DNA of 34,365 nt, from NCBI GenBank assembly GCA_002414865.1, contig DIAQ01000101.1:1-34365 (forward strand). The letters run 5' to 3'. The stretch is from a candidate division Hyd24-12 bacterium UBA5074 (GTDB taxonomy: Bacteria > Fermentibacterota > Fermentibacteria > Fermentibacterales > Fermentibacteraceae). Under the pieces are notes generated by a model. That model searched no databases, had not been told where the DNA came from, and worked only from the letters and a program-made list of their open reading frames with translations. Numbering within the stretch: the stretch's first letter is position 1; each line of letters begins with the position of its first letter. Position numbers and translations under genes: made by a program. Positions 1 through 7,244 of this stretch are shown here, in pieces.

Positions 1-81
1 CCGCCACCGTATAATCAGTTATGCAGCAATGAGTTATGCTAACTGAACCAAGCTGGCGAGCTATTGCCTCGAATCGGGAAG
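1..81. repeat. Right-hand part of a dispersed intergenic repeat (copy A), cut by the window edge
   Basis: Bases 34-81 match 2957-3003 (copy C) closely: both carry TATGCTAACTG followed about 20 bases later by GAATCGGGAAG, with one single-base indel. Bases 12-33 also resemble the AT-rich stretch before that point in copy C. The conserved hairpin core seen in copies B, C and D would lie to the left of the window. The repeat ends about 70 bases before the start of the VCBS-repeat gene. Function is unknown. Confidence 0.6.
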
Positions 82-154
82 CAGCTTCGGGCCTTCATCC
101 CCTATCTTCTTGACATTGAATTGGCTGCCCTGCCTAGTAGTCAGGGGTGGCAAG

Positions 155-1975
155 ATGAGATGCTCCCTTTCAGTCCCGATCCTTCTGCTGGCTTCTCTGG
201 CAGCAGCTCAAACTGCATCACAGTCCGACTGGTCGGGCGGCCCGGGGACGCCGGGGCCAGTTACTGCCTGGGGCACATGCTTCTCGTCTGAGACTGGGTG
301 CTTGTGGGACGCAGATCCGGGATCGGTGACAATCGCCACGATCGTTGAGCATCCTATCGGCAGTTCACTTGATGGTCCGACGCGTGTGCGCTCCTCCGAT
401 ATTGACGGAGATGGCGACATCGATGTGCTGGGGTCCGCATATAGCGAGATCTCATGGTGGGAAAACCTCGACGGCCTCGGCGTTACGTGGAACAGGCACA
501 TGTTGTACTCCGGACTCCTCATCTACCCGCAAGGCGAATGCTCGGATATCGACGGTGATGGCTCTATGGATGTGCTAGGGGCACTTTGTCTCTCGGACTT
601 GATCGTCTGGTGGGACAACGTCGACGGCCTGGGCACCAGCTGGGTGGAGCATTCGATCGGCGGCTATTTCTACGGCGCCTATGCCATCTACTCCGCCGAC
701 ATCGATGGCGACGGCGATGTGGATGTGGTGGCAGCTTCCGCCTCGTATGGCCACCCCACCTGGTGGGAAAACGTCGACGGCCTTGGCACCTTCTGGATCG
801 AGCATACGATCGAGGAGGTGGGCGGCTGCAACCGGTCTATCTACGCCGATGACATTAACGGCGACGGCTGCGTCGACGTACTGGGAGGTCACTCGAGCAA
901 CGATGAAATTGTCTGGTGGGAGAACGTCGACGGCCTTGGCACAACTTGGATCAAACGCATAATCGACGGATCGTTCGACTCCGCCCGCAGCGTTCACTCG
1001 AATGATGTGGACGGAGATGGTGATATCGATGTTCTCGGTGCTGCTTATGGCGCGGATGAAATCATCTGGTGGGAGAATGCCGACGGCGCGGGCACCAATT
1101 GGATCGAGCATCCTGTCGATGCGGAGTTTGACGGCGCTCTCTCCGTCTACTCCGACGATCTGGATGGAGACGGAGATATCGATGTGCTTGGTGCCGCCGC
1201 CGCTATTTCCACCGATGACATCGTCTGGTGGGAGAACTCCGACGGATCGGGAACAAGCTGGATCGAGCACATCGTAGACGCGGATTTCATGAGTGCGGAC
1301 TGCGTCTACTCCGATGATCTGGACGGAGACGGTGAAACTGACGTATTGGGGGCTGCCGAAGGAGACGACATGATCTCATGGTGGGATCTCCATGCCGACT
1401 TCGACAGTGCCAGTCTTGAGTCCAGCATCCTCTATATCGGCTGTGACCCGGACTGGGGTTCGCTGCTATGGACTGCTCAAAATCCTCCGGGCACGGCAGT
1501 CTCGTTCCAGGTCCGGGCTTCCGATGACTACACGCAGATGGGCGCGTGGTCAGATACGCTGACCGTTCCATGCTCGCTTCACGGCGTTCTCGCAGACAAC
1601 GCCAGCTACATTCAGTACCGGGCCATCCTGACAACAGCCGATCCCGACACGACGCCGACGCTTCTCGATGTGACAGTTACCTGGGATCCGCTCGGCACGG
1701 GAGAAGGCGAAGGGCCAGCGACCCTCGAGCTGTTGCCGTTCTCCCCGAATCCCATATCCGGGCCGATTGCCGTGAGCTTCGGTCTGCCATCCGCCATGAT
1801 GGCTGGCTTCTCGGTATTCGACGTATCGGGGAGAGTGGTCGTTCAGAAACCGGCTGCAGAGTACCCCGCTGGCTACCAGCAGAACCAGCTCGGAGAGCTG
1901 CCGCCCGGCATCTACATCTGCCGCATGAGTGCAGGGAGCTTCACCGCCACGCAGCGCTTCGCTGTAGTGGAGTAG
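155..1975 (+). CDS. Secreted VCBS/FG-GAP repeat protein with C-terminal T9SS-type sorting domain
   Basis: The product is 606 aa. I chose the ATG at 155, not the one at 110, because it begins a clear signal peptide (MRCSLSVPILLLASLAAAQ) and follows a GGGGTGG purine stretch. Roughly residues 70-420 hold seven repeats of about 50 aa, each with a calcium-loop-like DxDGDGDxDVLG core followed by WWENxDGLGTxW. They resemble FG-GAP/VCBS beta-propeller blades. Residues about 430-520 look like a beta-sandwich. The last 80 or so residues start at LLPFSPNPISGP and end in GIYICRMSAG, typical of type IX-type or FlgD-like C-terminal domains. By family it should be a secreted or surface-displayed protein; no enzymatic motif is visible. 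No sorting machinery lies nearby. The gene stands alone, between repeat copies A and B. Confidence 0.85.
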   Translation: MRCSLSVPILLLASLAAAQTASQSDWSGGPGTPGPVTAWGTCFSSETGCLWDADPGSVTIATIVEHPIGSSLDGPTRVRSSDIDGDGDIDVLGSAYSEISWWENLDGLGVTWNRHMLYSGLLIYPQGECSDIDGDGSMDVLGALCLSDLIVWWDNVDGLGTSWVEHSIGGYFYGAYAIYSADIDGDGDVDVVAASASYGHPTWWENVDGLGTFWIEHTIEEVGGCNRSIYADDINGDGCVDVLGGHSSNDEIVWWENVDGLGTTWIKRIIDGSFDSARSVHSNDVDGDGDIDVLGAAYGADEIIWWENADGAGTNWIEHPVDAEFDGALSVYSDDLDGDGDIDVLGAAAAISTDDIVWWENSDGSGTSWIEHIVDADFMSADCVYSDDLDGDGETDVLGAAEGDDMISWWDLHADFDSASLESSILYIGCDPDWGSLLWTAQNPPGTAVSFQVRASDDYTQMGAWSDTLTVPCSLHGVLADNASYIQYRAILTTADPDTTPTLLDVTVTWDPLGTGEGEGPATLELLPFSPNPISGPIAVSFGLPSAMMAGFSVFDVSGRVVVQKPAAEYPAGYQQNQLGELPPGIYICRMSAGSFTATQRFAVVE

Positions 1976-2002
1976 TACCGAGCAGGAGGACCTTTCTTCC
2001 TG

Positions 2003-2170
2003 GTGCTCCAATCCGACATGGCTACTTCTTTGCAGACCAGTAGAGGATCGATGACCTCCGGGGGCTGAGAACGACGTCTAGATGAGGCTTCACGAAGCCT
2101 CGCTCCAGGCCGCGATCTTCACGAGTTGGGCCATCAGGGTGTTCCAACCGGAAACGACCAAGCCCGCCAG
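2003..2170. repeat. Dispersed intergenic repeat, copy B (left of toxin-antitoxin cassette)
   Basis: This stretch aligns with 2763-2930 (copy C): both have a GTGCTCCA/ATGCTCCA start, then CATGGCTAC, then AGAGGATC, then a core from CACGAAGCCT through GGAAACGACC. A perfect 7-bp hairpin (2084-2090 with 2095-2101, loop CACG) sits at the start of the core. The AT-rich right half seen in copies A, C and D is missing; similarity stops about 15-20 bases before the toxin stop codon. On the minus strand the core reads TLMAQLVKIAAWSEAS and then a stop, as in copy C with two substitutions. Confidence 0.7.
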
Positions 2171-2189
2171 GGGGGAGCCTCGGCCCGAT

Positions 2190-2453
2190 CTACTCGTAGT
2201 GCGTCCACATTCTGAGGATCTTTATGGTCTTCTCTTCATCGAGGACCTGGTAGACCAGTCTGTGCTGGATGTTGATGCGTCGCGAGACGGCTCCTTTGAG
2301 ATCACCCAGGAGACGCTCGAACGGGGGAGGGGACGCATAAGGATCCTTATCAAGCAGTTCGAGCAGGACCTCCGCCTTCTCCCGGAGGCCGGCTGCCTGG
2401 ATCTTCTTCGCGTCCTTCCGGGCCTGCGCGGTGTAGACCAGGCGCCAGATCAC
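2190..2453 (-). CDS. yoeB: Txe/YoeB-family toxin, ribosome-dependent mRNA endonuclease
   Basis: The product is 87 aa if translation starts at the GTG at 2453, whose GTGA overlaps the antitoxin stop; an ATG at 2474 would add seven residues. I favour 2453 because the family begins with (M)xWxLVYT and because the catalytic residues then fall where E. coli YoeB has them: Glu46 and Arg65, followed by the terminal His85-Tyr86. Other family motifs are visible: LVYTAQARKDAKK, PPFERLLGDLKG, SRRINIQHRLVYQV and RMWTHYE. By family, the toxin cleaves mRNA in the ribosomal A site and is neutralised by the cognate Phd/YefM-type antitoxin encoded directly upstream. All key residues are intact, so it should be active. 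The cassette lies between two direct repeat copies, which suggests past mobility. Confidence 0.93.
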   Translation of the reverse strand: MIWRLVYTAQARKDAKKIQAAGLREKAEVLLELLDKDPYASPPPFERLLGDLKGAVSRRINIQHRLVYQVLDEEKTIKILRMWTHYE

Positions 2454-2692
2454 CAGCCGGGCTTTTCGCTGCACTTCCCGACCGGTGTCTTCATGCCCTC
2501 GACGATGCTCTCGCGCATCCCGGGGACCGAGAGCAGGAAGAGGGTTTCCTGGATGGAACGCCAGTCCTCTTCGGACAGGAGCACGGCGTTACTCCTCTTA
2601 CCCGTTATCAGGATCGGCTCGTGAGTCTCGGCCGCCTCGTCTATGAGGCGGTACAGCCGGGCTCTGGCATCAGTGGCGCTGAGCGCAGACAT
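2450..2692 (-). CDS. yefM: YefM/Phd-family antitoxin and autorepressor
   Basis: The product is 80 aa. The N-terminal Phd/YefM fold is recognisable from SATDARARLYRLIDEA, followed by EPILITGKRSNAVLLSEEDW and the SIQETLFLLSVPGM segment. The remaining C-terminal tail would be the toxin-wrapping part. The ATG at 2692 has a GGGGGAG ribosome-binding site four bases upstream. The gene overlaps the toxin by 4 bases, the usual antitoxin-first order. In this family the antitoxin dimer binds its own promoter and represses with the toxin as co-repressor; a matching operator is visible at 2716-2744. Confidence 0.92.
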   Translation of the reverse strand: MSALSATDARARLYRLIDEAAETHEPILITGKRSNAVLLSEEDWRSIQETLFLLSVPGMRESIVEGMKTPVGKCSEKPGW

Positions 2693-2715
2693 TGGCTCCC
2701 CCTTTGGTCTGCAAT

Positions 2716-2744
2716 ATCGTACGCAATGCCGTACGGAGCGTCAA
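2716..2744 (-). promoter_or_regulatory. Promoter and YefM-type operator of the toxin-antitoxin operon
   Basis: On the minus strand TTGACG (2744-2739) and TACGAT (2721-2716) are separated by exactly 17 bases, a reasonable sigma-70 promoter. Two CGTACG palindromes at 2718-2723 and 2730-2735 overlap it, with centres 12 bp apart. The E. coli yefM-yoeB operator is known for two TGTACA-core palindromes with the same 12-bp centre spacing, so this is very likely the autoregulatory site. The inner GTAC is conserved and the outer bases differ. Confidence 0.7.
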
Positions 2745-2762
2745 TGCCGACCATTTTGCACC

Positions 2763-3003
2763 GATGCTCCATTCCTCCATGGCTACCTCTCCTCCGACCG
2801 GGAGAGGATCTGAGGGGGCAGCGTATTATAGACGCAGTCCGGGGCTTGCATCACGAAGCCTGGCTCCAGGCCGCGATCTTCATGAGCTGGGCCATGAGGG
2901 TGTCCCAATCGGAAACGACCAGGCCGTAAAGGCATATCTTGTCATACCACAATATGATATGCTAACTGGTACATGCTGGTGGGCTATCGCCCGAATCGGG
3001 AAG
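2763..3003. repeat. Dispersed intergenic repeat, copy C (fullest copy)
   Basis: This is the longest copy seen. 2763-2930 matches copy B and 2957-3003 matches copy A, so it joins both halves. The hairpin is 2843-2847 with 2856-2860 (GGCTT/AAGCC, 8-base loop). The minus-strand reading ends in TLMAQLMKIAAWSQAS and a TGA that is in the same place in copies B and D. An AT-rich part follows at about 2935-2962. The rest of 2693-3125 holds the toxin-antitoxin promoter on the left and, from 3004, about 120 bases of arsC leader in which I see nothing distinctive. Confidence 0.75.
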
Positions 3004-3125
3004 TGGCGTCGGAGTCACAATCTGAGCACCTGCCCGGATCCGAGCGGCCGTTCTCTTCTCCCGCATTCTTCATCGAATCCAAACACTCCGGCCTGATCTT
3101 CTACAGCACTTCGAAGGGAGTCTGC

Positions 3126-3545
3126 ATGGAGAAGACAAGGGTTCTGTTCCTGTGCACCGGGAATAGCGCCAGAAGCCAGATGGCCGAGGCATTCCTGCGT
3201 CACTACGCCGGTGAGAGGTTCGAGGCTTTCAGCGCAGGGCTGGAGCCGAAGGAAATAAACCCTCTCGCCTCTCGCGTGATGGAGGAAGCCGGCATCAGCC
3301 TGGCCGGGCAGCGCTCCAAGAGCCTGTTCGAGTTCATGGGCAAGATGCACTTCGGCTATCTCATCACCCTGTGCTCCCATGCTGAGCAGAGTTGCCCGGC
3401 CGTCTTCCCCGGCATCGGGCAGAGACTCCACTGGGATCTCGAGGATCCTGCCGCTTCGACCGGAACGGAAGAGGAGAGGCTTGACGCCTTCCGGCGCATA
3501 AGGGATGAAATCGCCAGGAAGGTTCTGGCCTTCACCCGGATGTAG
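3126..3545 (+). CDS. arsC: Arsenate reductase, low-molecular-weight tyrosine phosphatase fold
   Basis: The product is 139 aa. The P-loop CTGNSARS begins at Cys10 with Arg16, and the redox pair Cys83/Cys90 sits in LITLCSHAEQSC. This matches the Cys10/Cys82/Cys89 arrangement of thioredoxin-coupled ArsC of the Staphylococcus type. The WDLEDPA segment supplies the usual general-acid aspartate. Ordinary tyrosine phosphatases lack the second cysteine pair, so reduction of arsenate to arsenite is the better call. The start at 3126 has an AAGGGAG site at good spacing; upstream in-frame residues look non-coding. Three bases separate the stop from the PhoB-like regulator, so the gene heads a phosphate-sensing operon. 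No arsenite efflux gene (acr3, arsB) is in the window. Confidence 0.93.
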   Translation: MEKTRVLFLCTGNSARSQMAEAFLRHYAGERFEAFSAGLEPKEINPLASRVMEEAGISLAGQRSKSLFEFMGKMHFGYLITLCSHAEQSCPAVFPGIGQRLHWDLEDPAASTGTEEERLDAFRRIRDEIARKVLAFTRM

Positions 3546-3548
3546 GAG

Positions 3549-4241
3549 ATGCAGCAGAAGCAGAGCAGCCTGATAGCTGTTGTAGATGACGAGCGCGACA
3601 TTCTCGAACTCGTTGATCTGCACCTTCGAAGGGCCGGATTCGAGACTGTGATCTTCGAGAGATCCAGGCCGTTCCTCGACTCGCTCTCGTCACGCCTTCC
3701 CGACCTCGTCATCCTCGACCTCATGCTGCCGGATCTCCCGGGGCATGAGGTCATGCGCCTGCTCGGATCCGACGGCCGGACCGCGCGCCTCCCGGTGATC
3801 ATGCTGACCGCCCTCGGTTCGGAATCCGACAGGATAGCCGGGCTGGACAGCGGTGCTGACGACTACCTCCCGAAGCCCTTCTCGCCGGCCGAGCTCGTGG
3901 CGAGGGTGAAGGCGGTCCTCCGCAGAGCGGGAGAAGGCGGAACCGGGATCCTCGAAGTCGCGGGGATGCTCAGGATAGACTTCGACAGGTACGAGGTATC
4001 GGTAAAGGGGAACCTGGTTAGCCTCACATCAACCGAGTTCAGGCTCCTGCGGATCCTTGTCGATGGCGGGGGAAGGGTGTTCTCTCGCGAGAAGCTGCTC
4101 GAGCTGCTGTGGGAGGGCGAGAAGTTCGTGTTCGACAGGACCATAGACGTCCATATCACGAACCTCCGGGCGAAGCTGGGCGAAGCCGGCGGCCTGATCC
4201 AGAGCGTTCGGGGCGTCGGCTACAGGATGAAGACCTTATGA
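3549..4241 (+). CDS. phoB: PhoB-like response regulator (OmpR family)
   Basis: The product is 230 aa, the usual length for the family. The receiver domain (about 6-120) has the acidic pair Asp13/Asp14, phospho-acceptor Asp57 in LVILDLMLPD, Thr87 and Lys109 in the LPKP loop. The winged-helix DNA-binding domain (about 135-228) contains LTSTEFRLLRIL, FSREKLLELLW and RTIDVHITNLRAKLG, ending in RGVGYRM. It overlaps the kinase gene by ATGA. Location between arsC, a PhoR-like kinase and a full pst set makes phosphate-starvation control the likely role; the family alone would not prove it. A candidate target site lies at 5956-6006. Confidence 0.88.
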   Translation: MQQKQSSLIAVVDDERDILELVDLHLRRAGFETVIFERSRPFLDSLSSRLPDLVILDLMLPDLPGHEVMRLLGSDGRTARLPVIMLTALGSESDRIAGLDSGADDYLPKPFSPAELVARVKAVLRRAGEGGTGILEVAGMLRIDFDRYEVSVKGNLVSLTSTEFRLLRILVDGGGRVFSREKLLELLWEGEKFVFDRTIDVHITNLRAKLGEAGGLIQSVRGVGYRMKTL

Positions 4242-5980
4242 GGCGAACGATACTCGTCTCTTCATTTCGCGGGTATGCGATAGTCATACTCGTACTCGGC
4301 CTACTATCGCCTCTGTTGATCTTCGGCGGGCTTCGGCCCGTCATCAGGTCCCTCGCGCTCGAGGACCTGGCAACGACCACCTATGCTGTTAGAAGCGCGC
4401 TGTCGGAAAGCATTCTCTCCGGCGACATGGAGCGGACGGACAGCCTGGCTCGCAGCCTGCAGGCCGAGACAGGGGCGCGGATTACCGTGATCGCCCCCGA
4501 CGGCCGGGTCCTGGTAGATACGGATGCCGATCCGCTCGCGATGGAAAGCCATCGAACCCGCACAGAGGTCATTGCGGCGCTCGAGTCCGGCGAAGGCACA
4601 GCCATAAGGAACAGCGCCACCCTGGGCACCGCCATGCTCTATGCGGCTGTGACGCTGAAGCAGGGCGACACCGTTCTGGCAGTGGTCCGATCCAGCGTTC
4701 CGTTCCGCCACCTCGATTCCATCGTAGGCGGGATCGCCTCCAGGATGGCGCTGCTGGCCGCTATCGCAGTAGCCCTGTCGGCCTTGATCGCCTGGATCTT
4801 CTCCAGGTCCCTGGCCGTGCCAGTCAGGAGACTCGCCGATGGTCTTGCGTGGATGCAGGCGGGCGACTACGGGGTTCGAGCCGAGCCGTCCCGCATCCGC
4901 GAGCTGGACGATCTGGCAAAGGGGTTCAACAACGCCGCCGAGAGGACGGGAGGACTGATATCCGATCTGTCGGAGAGGACTTCCCAGTTCGAGGCCATAC
5001 TGGATTCGTCATCCGGTCCACTTGCCGTCCTCGACAGGCAGGGGCGGTTCGTCTTCGCCAACGATGCGTTCAGAGCTCTCGGTGCGAGTGACGATCTTTC
5101 AGGAAGGGACTACAGAGAGGTCATCGCGAGTTCCGAGATCCAGTCCTTGCTGCGGAAAGCGCTCGAAGCGCCCGGGAGTGGCCAGGACAGGGTCTCGAAG
5201 GACGGCAGGACCTGGGCCGCTTCCTGGACGGTCGTCGCGGGTCACGAACAGGTCGTCCTCGGCATGGCCGACATCACAGATGCGGTAAACCTCGCAGCCG
5301 TAAAGCGCGATTTCGCGGTCAATGTCGCCCACGAGCTGAGAACCCCTCTCACAGCCATCAAGGGCTTCGCGGAAACGCTTTCCGAACACGCCGACGATGA
5401 GGAGCGCAAGTATCTGGATATCATCCTGCGCAACGCGGAGAGGCTCATCAGCCTCGTCAGGGACGTACAGGCTCTCGCGGAGATGGAGAGGCCCGGGTAT
5501 GAGCTCGAGGCCGAGGAAGTGGATCTCAGGGCTCTTCTCGGCCCGGTCATCGAGCTCTTCCGCCCTGCGGCGAAGGAGAAGGGGCTCGAGCTGGCTCTGG
5601 AACCAGGCAGCTCCGTGCTCGTGAGCGGAGACCCCTACAGGCTCGAGCAGCTTGCCATAAACCTCCTCGACAACGCGATCAAGTACACGGACAAGGGTTC
5701 TGTCCGCCTGTCAGTCTCAGAGGATGAAGGGCAGGCTCTCCTCGAAGTTTCGGACACGGGGCAGGGCATTCCCGAGGCTGATATCCCCCGGCTCTGCGAG
5801 AGGTTCTACGTGGTGGACAGGTCTCGCTCCCGCCATCTCGGGGGAACCGGCCTGGGCCTGGCCATAGTCAAGCATATCGTCATGCTGCATAGCGGGGCAC
5901 TAGGCATAAGGAGCGAGGTCGGGAAAGGGTCCACTTTCTTTGTGAGATTCCCGTTGTTCACCGGCCCTTCACCATCCTAA
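4238..5980 (+). CDS. phoR: PhoR-like membrane sensor histidine kinase
   Basis: The product is 580 aa. The ATG at 4238 overlaps the regulator stop, so the two are translationally coupled. In order: membrane segment 1 (about 13-32), an extracytoplasmic sensor of about 130 aa, membrane segment 2 (about 168-190), HAMP (about 191-243), PAS (about 250-345), HisKA with phospho-accepting His365 in NVAHELRTPLTAIKGF, and HATPase_c with NLLDNAIKYT, DTGQGIPE and GGTGLGLAIV. This is the PhoR layout (HAMP-PAS-HisKA-ATPase). Gram-negative PhoR proteins often lack a large periplasmic domain, whereas this one has one, as in Bacillus-type PhoR. Kinase motifs are all intact. Its ligand is not evident from the sequence; in Pst systems PhoR activity is usually controlled through PstSCAB and PhoU. 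Confidence 0.86.
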   Translation: MRRTILVSSFRGYAIVILVLGLLSPLLIFGGLRPVIRSLALEDLATTTYAVRSALSESILSGDMERTDSLARSLQAETGARITVIAPDGRVLVDTDADPLAMESHRTRTEVIAALESGEGTAIRNSATLGTAMLYAAVTLKQGDTVLAVVRSSVPFRHLDSIVGGIASRMALLAAIAVALSALIAWIFSRSLAVPVRRLADGLAWMQAGDYGVRAEPSRIRELDDLAKGFNNAAERTGGLISDLSERTSQFEAILDSSSGPLAVLDRQGRFVFANDAFRALGASDDLSGRDYREVIASSEIQSLLRKALEAPGSGQDRVSKDGRTWAASWTVVAGHEQVVLGMADITDAVNLAAVKRDFAVNVAHELRTPLTAIKGFAETLSEHADDEERKYLDIILRNAERLISLVRDVQALAEMERPGYELEAEEVDLRALLGPVIELFRPAAKEKGLELALEPGSSVLVSGDPYRLEQLAINLLDNAIKYTDKGSVRLSVSEDEGQALLEVSDTGQGIPEADIPRLCERFYVVDRSRSRHLGGTGLGLAIVKHIVMLHSGALGIRSEVGKGSTFFVRFPLFTGPSPS

Positions 5981-6006
5981 CAGAATCTTAACCCGACCCC
6001 AATAAT
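5956..6006 (+). promoter_or_regulatory. Candidate Pho box array and -10 element upstream of the porin
   Basis: Two pairs of related hexamers occur, each pair spaced exactly 11 bases: TTCACC at 5957 and 5968, then CTAACA at 5977 and TTAACC at 5988. PhoB/PhoP-type sites are direct repeats with 11-base period. An AATAAT at 6001-6006 is placed where the -10 of a Pho promoter would lie. The first pair is inside the end of phoR. The remainder of the 131-base gap to the porin is leader sequence. This is inference from spacing; the units are only partly alike. Confidence 0.4.
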
Positions 6007-6111
6007 TTCCTCACATGAGAAACCGATACTCCCTCCATGCACCGAGAGCACAACACGAAGGCCGGCGAATGCCTGAGCCGGGATTGTGCCTGAACCCGAG
6101 GGAGTGAGCAA

Positions 6112-7185
6112 ATGCACATGGCGAAAGCAGGTTTCAGCCTTCTTCTGCTGCTGGTTGGGTTGCTCTACGCCTCGACCGCACGGGCGGACGGCGTCTACGG
6201 CGACTTCATCGTCGACTGGAGCTACATTGCGGGTCACCACCTGGACGGCCAGATGACATCGGACTCGACCGTCATGGATCTCGACGGCTGGAACGGCTTC
6301 CAGCTCCGCAGGGTCCGCATCGGCTTCAAGCGCAGCCTGACTCCCGAGCTGGCCATGAACTTCAGGCTCGAGGCCTCCCAGCCCGATTTCTTCTCCTCGC
6401 TGGGATACGATGGCAAGGTTCCAGCCGTGGCGACGCCGTTCGTCAAGGACGCCTATGTCACATGGACCATCGCCCAGGGCTTCAACCTCCAGGGCGGCCT
6501 CCAGGCCAACCCGATGAACAACAATCCCGAAGCTGTCTGGGGCTATCGCTCCATGGAAAAGACGGTCGGTGACCTGCAGGGCCTCGAACCGAGCCGTGAC
6601 CTGGGCCTCGCCCTCACAGGCAGCTTCGACAGGTTCTACTTCACCACGCTGATCGGGAACGGCCAGGGCGATAAGAGCGAGGACTACCGAGGCAAGGAGA
6701 TCTTCCTCGTCGGCGGGTACATGCCCATGCCCAACCTCTACGTGGAGGCCGGCCTCGGATACGAGAAGGAAGCTGAAGACCAGACCCACACCACGTTCCA
6801 GGGCTTCCTCGGGTACAACGGGACCTCGTTCCACGGTGGGGTCCAGTACGACTCGTTCGTTCGCAGCTATGCCGATGACACCGAGGACCTGGAAATCAAC
6901 GCCATCTCGGCATTCGCCGGCGTGCCGCTGTCACCGAAGTTCGAGGTCATCGGCCGCTTCGACAGGGTGGATGCGAATCCCTCCGCCGACAACATCACGC
7001 AATTCCATATGGCGGACTACGCTCCGACCAACACGATCATCGGCGGTGTGGCCTTCACGCCCGTCGCCAACTTCCAGATCATCCCGAACGTCGAGTACGT
7101 GTCGTATGGGGACCCGGAGGACTCGACCATCGAAACACCCGATCCCGACACTTTTGTAAGAGTGACTCTCTGGAACAAGTGGTAA
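6112..7185 (+). CDS. Outer-membrane porin, probably phosphate-induced (OprP/OprO-like)
   Basis: The product is 357 aa. A signal peptide ends near STARADG (about residue 26). The mature part is rich in alternating hydrophobic/aromatic beta strands and Gly/Asp/Asn turns, and the chain ends in VRVTLWNKW, with the C-terminal aromatic residue used by Bam-assembled barrels. The GFQLRRVRIGFKRSLTPEL segment is like the start of the porin O/P family barrel. The ATG at 6112 has GGGAG seven bases upstream; an ATG at 6118 is an alternative. It sits between phoR and pstS, so a role in letting phosphate or polyphosphate across the outer membrane is the natural reading, but ion selectivity cannot be seen from sequence. 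Confidence 0.82.
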   Translation: MHMAKAGFSLLLLLVGLLYASTARADGVYGDFIVDWSYIAGHHLDGQMTSDSTVMDLDGWNGFQLRRVRIGFKRSLTPELAMNFRLEASQPDFFSSLGYDGKVPAVATPFVKDAYVTWTIAQGFNLQGGLQANPMNNNPEAVWGYRSMEKTVGDLQGLEPSRDLGLALTGSFDRFYFTTLIGNGQGDKSEDYRGKEIFLVGGYMPMPNLYVEAGLGYEKEAEDQTHTTFQGFLGYNGTSFHGGVQYDSFVRSYADDTEDLEINAISAFAGVPLSPKFEVIGRFDRVDANPSADNITQFHMADYAPTNTIIGGVAFTPVANFQIIPNVEYVSYGDPEDSTIETPDPDTFVRVTLWNKW

Positions 7186-7194
7186 ACCCGGGAA

Positions 7195-7221
7195 GCGCCG
7201 GCGGCCGGGAGCCGCCGGCGC
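7195..7221 (+). other. Strong intercistronic hairpin between porin and first pstS
   Basis: A perfect 11-bp inverted repeat, GCGCCGGCGGC / GCCGCCGGCGC, flanks a 5-base loop (CGGGA). No T-run follows, so it is more likely a processing, stabilising or attenuation element than a complete intrinsic terminator. It ends 11 bases before the pstS ribosome-binding site. Confidence 0.75.
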
Positions 7222-7244
7222 ACTCCAGAATCGAGGAGACTGTC

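Noticed and set aside
2940..2975. Minus-strand MYQLAYHIVV resembling the start of an IS200-type transposase
   Set aside because: The frame stops after ten codons, and the equivalent positions in copies A and D do not keep it.
2003..3003. Repeat copies as integron attC sites around a toxin-antitoxin gene cassette
   Set aside because: Toxin-antitoxin cassettes are common in integrons, but no GTTRRRY / RYYYAAC core pair was found at the copy ends and no integrase is present.
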